Positions 14,710 through 21,088 of a stretch of DNA of 32,124 nucleotides are shown here, in pieces; within the stretch, counting starts at the first letter, position 1, and each line of letters starts with the position of its first letter. The notes beneath the pieces were generated by a model. The model was not told the origin of the DNA. It was given only the letters and a program-made list of their open reading frames with translations, and ran no database searches. Source of the DNA: a bacterium (GTDB lineage Bacteria > Patescibacteriota > Saccharimonadia > Saccharimonadales > SZUA-47). The DNA lies in the NCBI GenBank assembly GCA_030427365.1, contig JAUHWW010000009.1, positions 1-32,124 of the forward strand, written 5' to 3'. Position numbers and translations under genes: made by a program.

Positions 14710-16435
14710 ATTAGCCAGTATTGCCGTGACGGCGATTGCATTGAGTGTGTTTTTTATGTCTACGAGTGCATATGCGCAGGGGGTTAATGATTTCGTTATT
14801 ACCGATTTTGACGCAACATACAACTTGACCAATGACGACCCGCAAGGCTTGCTCACAGTCAGTGAGACGATTTCCGTTGATTTCAGCGGGCAGAATCAAG
14901 GAATATTGCGGGCGATTCCGAACGAGTACGAAGGAAATGACCTGAATCTTAAGGTCTTGAAGACGCAGCGCGATGGCAACGTTGAGCCGCATATTACATA
15001 CGGAGAGAACGGGAATACCGTCTTGCGAATCGGTGAGGCTGGCGTGTTTATTACCGGTGAACATACGTATGTCATCGAGTATCAAGTGGAGAATGTTATA
15101 AGGTTTTTTGATGGCTACGATGAATTTTTCTGGGACGTGAACGGCGACCAATGGCTGCAGCCGTTCGAATCGGTAAAGACGCTGATTAGCAGCCCAGCGA
15201 CGACTGATAGTGAGCGGCAGCCTGAGTGTTTTACCGGCGCTTTTGGGTCGACTGAGCGCAGCTGCAGCGTCACGGTTCAGTCATATGGCACAGAAGTAAC
15301 TACTACTGAGACGCTCGCAGCAGGAGAGACGCTGACGGTCCTGCAGGCGTATGAAAAAGGCTATTTTACGCCGCCGCCGTTCTGGGAAAAGTATCGTGAC
15401 TTGCTTATCGCTGCGCCTATTGTGGCGTTGCAGCTGCTGACACTCCGCTCAGCATACAAAAAGTGGCAAAAATACGGCAAAGACTATAAGCAGCGTGCCG
15501 TTGCACCATTCTTTGGCCGTCCAGAAAAAGTAAGTGTCATGCTGGCTGGGTATGTTGCGAACAATCGATTGTCTACAAAAGATATTAGCGCGGGGATCAT
15601 CGACCTTGCGGTGCGAGGCTACCTAAAAGTGATTGAGACGAAGGATGGCCGCAAGACGAAGCATACGCTTGAGCTGGTGAAGCCTGGTGATAATAAGCTA
15701 ACAAGCGATGAGCTGTATCTGCTGCAAAAACTTTTTCCGTCTCAGACCATCGGCAAACAATTTGTCATTGAAGATAAAAAGCACAAACTCTCTTCCACTA
15801 TGACTAGTTTGACCAAACAGCTGGAAACGGCCGCAAACAGCAAAGGCTTTTATGAGATTTCCCCCAGTTCTGCTGGCAAACATATCGGTAAACAAATCGG
15901 ATTGCTTTTGCTGTTGCTGATAGTGAGCTTCTTCATGGTGAACGTTGCAACGGCTTTGCCGCTTATCATCGGCATCATTACATTTGTTGGCGTTTTGATA
16001 TTGGCTGGCCTCATGACGAAGCGTAGCCGAGACGGCGTCATGCTAAAGGAGCACGTCGACGGACTCAAGCTCTACCTCAGCAAGGCTGAGAAAGATAGGC
16101 TTGAAATGCACGATGCAGTCGCAGCGCCACTGTCGACGAGAGGCCGTCCGCCGACGTATGACCGTAAGTTTTTCGAGAAACTGCTGCCTTTTGCGATTGC
16201 TGCAGGTGTTGAGAAGTCGTGGGCAAAAGCGTTTTCTGATATTTATACGCAGGAGCCTGATTGGTATAGCGGAACGTCGCGTAATCTGACAGCTGCCACG
16301 CTCGCCAGCTCACTTGGAGACACCGTCAAGGCAACCTCACAAACATTCACGTCACCATCAAGTTCAGGTAGCTCTGGTTTCTCTGGTGGTTCTGCCGGCG
16401 GTGGAGGCGGCGGCGGTGGAGGCGGCGGCTGGTAA
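14693..16435 (+). CDS. DUF2207 membrane protein with signal peptide and Gly-rich tail
   Basis: A 580-residue exported membrane protein. A signal peptide (MLRVSRLASIAVTAIALSVF to about residue 29, cleavage after AYA) leads to an extracellular DUF2207 beta domain (about 30-230), a membrane helix (LLIAAPIVALQLLTL), a cytoplasmic region (ISAGIIDLAVRGYLKVIE), a helix pair (IGLLLLLLIVSFFMVNVA..PLIIGIITFVGVLILAGL), the conserved LLPFAIAAGVEKSWAKAF, and a Ser/Gly-rich tail ending in eleven Gly and Trp. Such tails are common in the family; the function is not known. I moved the start from an upstream ATG at 14657 to 14693, because AAGGAG (14680-14685) is 7 nt before it and the signal peptide then begins correctly. 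It is coupled to pheT by a 17-bp overlap. Confidence 0.85.
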   Translation: MLRVSRLASIAVTAIALSVFFMSTSAYAQGVNDFVITDFDATYNLTNDDPQGLLTVSETISVDFSGQNQGILRAIPNEYEGNDLNLKVLKTQRDGNVEPHITYGENGNTVLRIGEAGVFITGEHTYVIEYQVENVIRFFDGYDEFFWDVNGDQWLQPFESVKTLISSPATTDSERQPECFTGAFGSTERSCSVTVQSYGTEVTTTETLAAGETLTVLQAYEKGYFTPPPFWEKYRDLLIAAPIVALQLLTLRSAYKKWQKYGKDYKQRAVAPFFGRPEKVSVMLAGYVANNRLSTKDISAGIIDLAVRGYLKVIETKDGRKTKHTLELVKPGDNKLTSDELYLLQKLFPSQTIGKQFVIEDKKHKLSSTMTSLTKQLETAANSKGFYEISPSSAGKHIGKQIGLLLLLLIVSFFMVNVATALPLIIGIITFVGVLILAGLMTKRSRDGVMLKEHVDGLKLYLSKAEKDRLEMHDAVAAPLSTRGRPPTYDRKFFEKLLPFAIAAGVEKSWAKAFSDIYTQEPDWYSGTSRNLTAATLASSLGDTVKATSQTFTSPSSSGSSGFSGGSAGGGGGGGGGGGW

Positions 16436-16443
16436 AGCTGGCA

Positions 16444-17286
16444 CTAAAGATCTAGAGCCTTCACTGTATCAATCATTGCAAAGCTGAACGCGTTTCTTAA
16501 ATCACGGGCTCTCTCAGGATTGAAGTTAAGATTATGTTGCATGTGTGTTAACGCGGTATTGTATTCGAGCTGGAATGACTGCACATCGCAGGTGATTCCA
16601 AGAGACTGGAGTAATTCTGGATTACGACGAGAACTATAACGGCGTGTTATATAACCGCCTTTGTATACAAGATTGCGCTCTACACTATTTGGCAATTTAA
16701 AGAATGCCAAGTTGTCTTCGAATTTGGACGCTAGCGTCTCCATGATTTCAGGATCACAGCTGGCTTCCTCGTCTTCCAGAGGATCAAAGCTGCCCTCAAC
16801 GCCTCTGTTCGAAAGTATGAAATCTGGCATGCTTACCTTGTTTCCAGCTTCATCTGCGCCAATTTCATAGTCGGCAGTATTGTCCCAAGCAATAACGAAA
16901 GTAGGGCGATCACGAACGCTTAGATATTTAGTGATAACATCGTGATAAGGATTATAAAATGTTCGTTGGCAGAATCTTTTCTCGGCTTCTGTAAGTTCAC
17001 GTCCAGGCAACCAGATGTCATGACGCTCAGGCTTGCCGTAATCTTGATCCTGGAATCTGCCAGGGTCGTCCGGCGCCCTGTTGAGGTCACCGAGAGCACG
17101 GCTTTGTTCAGCAACCAGTGTAAATAATCCGTTTACAGGAACCGAATCAGCAGTGCCATAATCAGAAAAGCGAATTCCTTGCTCTGGCGTCAGTGCAACG
17201 CGCTCTGTGAACCTTTCAAAACCATGGCTAGCATGATGAGCAGAATAAATAGCAGGAACATCACAGGTGCCTATCCTAATTCGCAT
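16444..17286 (-). CDS. N-formylglutamate amidohydrolase-like protein
   Basis: A 280-residue protein resembling the N-formylglutamate amidohydrolase (FGase) family, zinc-dependent enzymes related to carboxypeptidases. Supporting motifs are SAHHASHGFERF (15-26), the ALGDLNR segment with D67-LNR70, the HDIW region near 89-92, YNPYHDVI (111-118), GGYITRRY (210-217) and QLEYN (239-243), in the order expected for the family. FGase releases formate from N-formylglutamate in histidine breakdown, but no histidine-utilisation genes are present here, so another N-acyl or amide substrate is likely. It is convergent with the DUF2207 gene (8-bp gap) and divergent from metK. The promoter is TTGCAT, 17 bp, TATAAT, with 6 nt to ATG, so probably leaderless. 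Confidence 0.75.
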   Translation of the reverse strand: MRIRIGTCDVPAIYSAHHASHGFERFTERVALTPEQGIRFSDYGTADSVPVNGLFTLVAEQSRALGDLNRAPDDPGRFQDQDYGKPERHDIWLPGRELTEAEKRFCQRTFYNPYHDVITKYLSVRDRPTFVIAWDNTADYEIGADEAGNKVSMPDFILSNRGVEGSFDPLEDEEASCDPEIMETLASKFEDNLAFFKLPNSVERNLVYKGGYITRRYSSRRNPELLQSLGITCDVQSFQLEYNTALTHMQHNLNFNPERARDLRNAFSFAMIDTVKALDL

Positions 17287-17292
17287 AATTTT

Positions 17293-17321
17293 ATTATAAA
17301 ACTATTATATATTTAATGCAA
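17293..17321 (-). promoter_or_regulatory. Promoter of the FGase-like gene
   Basis: On the minus strand TTGCAT (17321-17316), a 17-bp spacer and TATAAT (17298-17293) lie 6 nt before the ATG. It is one of the clearest leaderless promoters in the window. Confidence 0.6.
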
Positions 17322-17358
17322 ATATATCGATTCCATCTCTCTATGATCCATTTCAGCG

Positions 17359-17367
17359 TGCTAAAAT
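17359..17367 (+). promoter_or_regulatory. metK: Extended -10 promoter for the metK leader
   Basis: TGC followed by TAAAAT (17362-17367) is an extended -10 element. Transcription would start near 17374, giving a leader of about 340 nt before the metK ATG. The -35 region is poor, as expected with an extended -10. Confidence 0.45.
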
Positions 17368-17373
17368 AGATAG

Positions 17374-17715
17374 CATTAACAATTAAACAATATACAGAGA
17401 ACCGGGAGAGAACTAGCTCGCTATAACCGGTCAGCAACCTTCCGGCGAATTTGCCACCAAGCCTGCTTGCTGCAGAGCAGCAACTCTGCTTGGCTCGCGA
17501 AAAAATTGCATTCTTTTTCCTGCGGATCCTCCCGCTACGTATTACTTATACGTTTTGGTCGGCGTCCTCAAAAAAATAACACAATTTTCCTCGCGCAAAT
17601 CCGCCTTAAGCTACAAGCGGAGTGGTGCTACGTCTAGCTTGTCCGGTCGGCCAAGAAAGATATTGTCCTTTAGTACATATCCTTTTGTCCTATATCCGGA
17701 CGGAAGGATATTTTT
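17374..17715 (+). promoter_or_regulatory. Structured metK leader, candidate SAM-sensing riboswitch of unassigned class
   Basis: The 429-bp gap before metK carries no convincing gene but much RNA structure. A three-way junction can be drawn: CAGAG 17395-17399 with CTCTG 17484-17488, hairpin ACCGG 17401-17405 with CCGGT 17427-17431, and CAGCAA 17432-17437 with TTGCTG 17467-17472. The joining strand 17473-17483 reads CAGAGCAGCAA, a copy of the two 5' strands, and can replace either one. Further hairpins are 17522-17535, 17537-17553 (ACGTAT/ATACGT) and 17600-17621. The leader ends in a hairpin covering the ribosome-binding site. AGAG and GCAACC recall the S-box, but the GGTGC-AA 3' core of SAM-I/IV is missing, so I do not assign a class. 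Confidence 0.55.
17677..17711 (+). promoter_or_regulatory. Hairpin sequestering the metK Shine-Dalgarno
   Basis: ATATCCTT (17677-17684) pairs perfectly with AAGGATAT (17704-17711), and GTCC (17687-17690) with GGAC (17698-17701); two T-G wobbles join them into a 14-bp stem with a 7-nt loop. The 3' arm contains the Shine-Dalgarno AAGGA (17704-17708), 7 nt before the ATG. A competing helix exists: GTCCGG (17641-17646) with CCGGAC (17696-17701), extendable by two wobbles, which would open the stem. This is the form of a translational riboswitch expression platform. Confidence 0.7.
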
Positions 17716-18825
17716 ATGTCATATCAACTATTTACCAGCGAATCGGTGGCGGCTGGTCATCCTGATAAGATCGCAGATGCTATCAGCGACGCGATCTTAG
17801 ACGCGATTTTGGAGCAAGATCCAGATGCTCGAACTGGACTCGAGACAATTGTCGGTGCGAATAAAATCGGGCTTTTTGGCGAAATAAAAACCTCAGCTAA
17901 GGTCGATTTTGAGAAAGTTGCGAGAGAAACGGTCAAACGCCTTGGCTATACCAATGCTGATTGGAACTTTTCAGACAGCTCACCGATTGACAACAACATA
18001 CATCAACAATCGCCGGAAATCGCTATCGGCGTTGATAACGACGGGGCGGGCGATCAGGGAATGATGTTCGGCTATGCATGTGAAGAAACGCCGGAGCTGA
18101 TGCCATTGCCAATTACTCTCGCACACACGCTGACCAAAACACTCGATCGAGCGCGAGAATCAGGTGCAATCAAATGGCTGCGGCCAGACGGGAAAAGCCA
18201 GGTAACCGTGGCGTATGAGGAAGGCAAACCTGCGTCAATCGAAAAGGTCGTGATGGCCGTAGCGCACAGTGAAGACGTTCAGCCAGAAGAAGTCCACGAG
18301 ACGATCATCAGCGCCATTATTAGTCCTACCCTAGAAAAATATGGCTATTCAGTGAACCCGGATAATGTGGTGATAAACGGCACCGGGCTCTGGCATATTC
18401 CCGGCCCTGACAGCGACGCTGGACTCACAGGACGTAAGATTGTTGTTGATGGCTACGGCGGATATGCGCGAGTTGGCGGCGGGGCATTTTCGGGGAAAGA
18501 TCCGAGCAAGGTCGATCGCTCAGCGGCCTATGCGGCGCGGTATCTGGCGAAAAACGTCGTCGCGAAGGGACTGGCCAGTGAGTGTGAAGTCGCGCTGGCG
18601 TACGTCATTGGTCGGGCAGAGCCGCAGATGAAGGCGTTTGATACCTTTGGGACAGAAACAGTTTCACTCGATGAGATTCAAAACTTTATTGATGAACTTC
18701 TAAACTGCAGCGTGAAGGGGATTGTCGAGGGATTAGACCTGAAGCGGCCAATCTATTCGCAGACAACGGCTTATGGTCATTTCGGTAAACCGGATCTGCC
18801 ATGGGAGCAGGTGGTTAGCTCGTAG
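17716..18825 (+). CDS. metK: S-adenosylmethionine synthetase
   Basis: A 369-residue MetK, which makes S-adenosylmethionine from methionine and ATP as a tetramer in the cytoplasm. Present are the N-terminal SESVAAGHPDKIAD (His of ATP binding), EIAIGVDNDGAGDQGMMFGYA (the methionine-binding loop region, with GAGDQG), the P-loop-like GGGAFSGKDPSKVDRSAAYAARY, and the C-terminal TAYGHFGK. It is slightly shorter than E. coli MetK (384). The start is fixed by AAGGA 7 nt upstream. It stands alone in its transcription unit behind a long structured leader and is followed by 408 bp without a gene. All catalytic motifs are intact. Confidence 0.97.
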   Translation: MSYQLFTSESVAAGHPDKIADAISDAILDAILEQDPDARTGLETIVGANKIGLFGEIKTSAKVDFEKVARETVKRLGYTNADWNFSDSSPIDNNIHQQSPEIAIGVDNDGAGDQGMMFGYACEETPELMPLPITLAHTLTKTLDRARESGAIKWLRPDGKSQVTVAYEEGKPASIEKVVMAVAHSEDVQPEEVHETIISAIISPTLEKYGYSVNPDNVVINGTGLWHIPGPDSDAGLTGRKIVVDGYGGYARVGGGAFSGKDPSKVDRSAAYAARYLAKNVVAKGLASECEVALAYVIGRAEPQMKAFDTFGTETVSLDEIQNFIDELLNCSVKGIVEGLDLKRPIYSQTTAYGHFGKPDLPWEQVVSS

Positions 18826-18847
18826 GTAGTAGCAGGGTGTTGAGCTA

Positions 18848-18905
18848 AATCCGCTTTATCTCAGTAGTAAGCTCTTGCGAGCTACTACGGGACAAGAAGC
18901 GGATT
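18848..18905. repeat. Nested inverted repeat after metK
   Basis: AATCCGCTT (18848-18856) and AAGCGGATT (18897-18905) form a perfect 9-bp outer stem. Inside it GTAGTA-a-GCTC (18864-18874) pairs with GAGC-TACTAC (18879-18888) around a TTGC loop, a 10-bp stem with one bulged A. It begins 22 bp after the metK stop. No T-run follows, so it is not an ordinary intrinsic terminator; it may be a 3' UTR element or DNA cruciform. Confidence 0.6.
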
Positions 18906-18929
18906 GTAGTACAGGACTAGCTATGCTAA

Positions 18930-19039
18930 AAAGCGGATTTAAAGCGGATTTTAGGTTTTTAAAATACATCCGTTATTTTGCTGTAATGAGGTACAAGTCA
19001 TCGTACAGTCACGAGCGAAAGCGGATTTAAAGCGGATTT
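18930..19039. repeat. Two tandem pairs of the 11-bp repeat AAAGCGGATTT
   Basis: AAAGCGGATTT occurs as head-to-tail pairs at 18930-18940 plus 18941-18951 and at 19018-19028 plus 19029-19039, i.e. the same 22-bp block twice, 88 bp apart start to start. An inverted copy lies at 18847-18857 and a 9-bp direct copy at 18897-18905. One repeat is close to one helical turn, so a protein bound to each would sit on the same DNA face. Between the pairs I see AAAATA/TATTTT (18961-18966, 18974-18979) and no open reading frame of note. Confidence 0.75.
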
Positions 19040-19076
19040 CGGAACTTGGATGTACACCATTTTGGCATTCATTAAA

Positions 19077-19091
19077 GTGATGTATATCACA
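19077..19091. promoter_or_regulatory. CRP/FNR-like palindrome
   Basis: GTGA-TGTATA-TCACA fits the CRP-type pattern TGTGA-N6-TCACA except for the first base. The symmetric core is GTGAT-GTAT-ATCAC. It is centred about 55 bp before the predicted start of the small RNA at 19139. No CRP-family gene is in the window, so the assignment rests only on shape and position. Confidence 0.4.
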
Positions 19092-19102
19092 CAAAAAGTG
19101 GG

Positions 19103-19132
19103 TTCTAATTCATAAAATGCTCGTGCTATAGT
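19103..19132 (+). promoter_or_regulatory. Promoter of the small RNA
   Basis: An extended -10, TGC then TATAGT (19127-19132), lies 18 bp after a weak -35 (TTCTAA, 19103-19108). Transcription would start near 19139. Confidence 0.5.
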
Positions 19133-19138
19133 GGAGTC

Positions 19139-19203
19139 TGGAAGTGTGACGTGGAGACATGAGCGCATCTTCCGTAAACCGGGCCAAAATCGCCCGGTTT
19201 TTT
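19139..19203 (+). ncRNA. Candidate small RNA of about 65 nt, unknown family
   Basis: Between an extended -10 and a strong terminator lies a compact fold. GGAAG (19140-19144) pairs with CTTCC (19169-19173), TGTG (19145-19148) with CGCA (19164-19167, one bulged T after it), and CGTG (19150-19153) with CATG (19158-19161), closed by a GAGA tetraloop of the GNRA type (19154-19157). The terminator hairpin follows after 2-3 nt. The unit is independent of metK and of the ABC gene, which has its own promoter after the terminator. It has no obvious coding capacity. It could also be the short remains of an attenuated leader, but the ABC promoter downstream speaks against that. Confidence 0.5.
19176..19203 (+). 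terminator. Intrinsic terminator of the small RNA
   Basis: AAACCGGGC (19176-19184) pairs with GCCCGGTTT (19192-19200) around a 7-nt loop, followed by further T residues to 19203 for a six-T run. It is the best intrinsic terminator in the window. Confidence 0.88.
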
Positions 19204-19216
19204 AATGCTATGGACA

Positions 19217-19225
19217 TGCTAGAGT
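19217..19225 (+). promoter_or_regulatory. Extended -10 promoter of the ABC exporter gene
   Basis: TGC followed by TAGAGT (19220-19225) lies 8 nt before the ATG at 19234 and just after the small-RNA terminator. A leaderless or near-leaderless message is predicted. Confidence 0.45.
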
Positions 19226-19233
19226 AATAGAAG

Positions 19234-21003
19234 ATGAAAGAGCTTATTGGGATATTGAAACTCGGCGGTAGCTTGCGTAAGAGCTACGTTGCTGTCAGCT
19301 TGATGACGATGCTGCTCAGTCTGCTGACGATTTTGCAGCCACTATTTTCTGGCTGGGCGATTGATGAGATTGGCAAGGGGGTAAATGCGAACGTTGCATA
19401 CGCGGGCATGCTTGCGGTTGGGATTTTTGTATTAGACGTGATGCAGACTGCACTGAGCAATGTGAGCGGCTATGTTGGTGATCAGATTCAAGTCAGATTG
19501 CAGAAAATTTTGAGCGAGAACTACTATCGCCACCTCATGACACTGCCGCAGAAGTATTTCGACGAAGAGCAGTCGGGCAAAATTATCGCGCGGCTGAACC
19601 GATCCATCGAGCAAATCGTGCGCTTTGTGCACATGATGACGAATAACTTCTTGCAGTTTATCTTTTCGACGCTATTTAGTCTGATCGTCGTCTCAATTAT
19701 CAGTTGGCAGATTGGATTGATGCTCGCGAGCCTCTACCCAATCTTTATTTGGATGACGGTGCGCACTAGCGGTACTTGGTTGGAATATCAGAATAAGAAG
19801 AACAAGCGCATTGATATTGCTGGCGGGCGCTTTGCGGAAGCCATCGGCCAGGTGAAGGTAGTAAAAAGCTATGGGCAAGAACAGCGCGAGCTTAGCTTCT
19901 TTCAAAAACAGCTATCAAAAGTCATCTACTACAACAAGCCTCAATCAAAGTACTGGCACGTGCGCGATGTGCAGCGCCGGCTCGTGCTCAACGTTATATT
20001 CCTTGCGGTATACGCGTTTATCTTTGTTAGAGGCGCGCAAGGAGCGTTTAGTCCAGGTGAAGCTGTCGCACTTATCCTATATGCGATGAATATTCGCATT
20101 CCTATTTTCACGATTAGCTTCCTGGTCGAGAATACCCAGCGGGCGGTAGCCGACAGTAAAGATTACTTTGAAATTATGGATGAGCTGCCAGAGGTTGATG
20201 ATGCTGGCGCTGAGCTGACCGTGAAAAAGGGCGCTATCACATTTGATGACGTGAGCTTTGGCTATAGTAAGAAAAATACTGTACTGAAAAATATTAGCTT
20301 TGATATAAAACCGGGAGAAAAAGTCGCTCTCGTCGGCGAAAGCGGCGAAGGCAAAACAACGCTAACGAATTTGCTGCTGCGTCTGTATGATCCGACAGAA
20401 GGGTCGATAACCATCGACAAGCAGTCAACGATCGGTGTGCGCCGCGCAAGTTTGAGAGAAGCCATTGGCGTGGTGTTCCAAGAGCCGAATCTATTCAGTG
20501 GCACAATCCGCGAGAACATAAGCTATGCCAATAATGACGCCAGCCAAAAGCAGATTGAGAATGCCGCCAAGGCTGCAAACGCACATGAATTTATCCGTGA
20601 GCTATCTGATGGGTATGACACCGAAATCGGCGAACGCGGCCTGAAGTTGTCCGGCGGGCAGAAGCAACGCATTGCGATTGCGCGGGCAATACTAAAAGAT
20701 GCACCGATACTTGTCCTTGACGAGGCGACGAGCAGCCTCGATAGTCGCAGTGAGCTGATGGTGCAAGAAGCCCTCGAGCGTCTCATGAAAGGACGAACGA
20801 CGATCATCATTGCCCACCGTCTCAGTACTATTCAGAACGTTGACACGATCGTTGCGCTCAAGAAAGGCAAAGTCGCAGAAGTCGGCTCGCCTGCAGAATT
20901 AGCTACATCAGGAGGCATCTATAGCAACTTACTCAAGGTGCAAACGGCGCGTTCAGCGGAGGAGCGTGAGGAAGCATTGAAGCGCTTCGGCATCGTTGAA
21001 TAG
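19234..21003 (+). CDS. ABC exporter half-transporter (MsbA/LmrA type)
   Basis: A 589-residue fusion of a six-helix membrane domain (about 15-310) with an ATPase domain (about 335-580), the form of exporters that work as homodimers or heterodimers to export lipids, peptides or drugs. ATPase motifs are all intact: Walker A GESGEGKT (about 367-374), signature LSGGQ (472-476), Walker B ILVLDE (492-497) with catalytic E497, and the switch H528 in IIAHRLS. No partner half-transporter adjoins it, which favours a homodimer. It follows the small-RNA terminator and is followed after 85 bp by an RND gene. Substrate cannot be inferred from the sequence. Confidence 0.93.
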   Translation: MKELIGILKLGGSLRKSYVAVSLMTMLLSLLTILQPLFSGWAIDEIGKGVNANVAYAGMLAVGIFVLDVMQTALSNVSGYVGDQIQVRLQKILSENYYRHLMTLPQKYFDEEQSGKIIARLNRSIEQIVRFVHMMTNNFLQFIFSTLFSLIVVSIISWQIGLMLASLYPIFIWMTVRTSGTWLEYQNKKNKRIDIAGGRFAEAIGQVKVVKSYGQEQRELSFFQKQLSKVIYYNKPQSKYWHVRDVQRRLVLNVIFLAVYAFIFVRGAQGAFSPGEAVALILYAMNIRIPIFTISFLVENTQRAVADSKDYFEIMDELPEVDDAGAELTVKKGAITFDDVSFGYSKKNTVLKNISFDIKPGEKVALVGESGEGKTTLTNLLLRLYDPTEGSITIDKQSTIGVRRASLREAIGVVFQEPNLFSGTIRENISYANNDASQKQIENAAKAANAHEFIRELSDGYDTEIGERGLKLSGGQKQRIAIARAILKDAPILVLDEATSSLDSRSELMVQEALERLMKGRTTIIIAHRLSTIQNVDTIVALKKGKVAEVGSPAELATSGGIYSNLLKVQTARSAEEREEALKRFGIVE

Positions 21004-21055
21004 GCAAGGAGAAACAAAAACAGCTTGCGGTTTCTCGCCTATCCATCGTAAGCTG
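21002..21055 (+). promoter_or_regulatory. Hairpin with possible pseudoknot before the RND gene
   Basis: GAGAAAC (21009-21015) pairs with GTTTCTC (21030-21036), extended by AGGC (21002-21005) with GCCT (21037-21040). The loop contains CAGCTT (21021-21026), which is complementary to AAGCTG (21050-21055) downstream, so an H-type pseudoknot is possible. It starts inside the ABC stop codon. There is no T-run; a leader element or weak terminator are both possible. Confidence 0.4.
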
Positions 21056-21088
21056 AGGGTAACATTAGGGAAGTAAGAGGGTTCACAG

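Noticed and set aside
17390-17500. Canonical SAM-I (S-box) riboswitch
   Set aside because: AGAG and GCAACC are present, but the complementary GGTGC-AA core and typical P4 are not found, so the class was left open.
17555-17800. An 81-codon open frame in the metK leader
   Set aside because: It runs into metK in another frame, lacks a ribosome-binding site and shows no protein-like pattern; the same bases form the leader hairpins.
18864-18888. Intrinsic terminator of metK
   Set aside because: The hairpin is good but no T-run follows; it was listed as a nested inverted repeat instead.
18930-19039. CRISPR array
   Set aside because: The repeat unit is 11 bp, arranged as two tandem pairs without regular spacers, and there are no cas genes.
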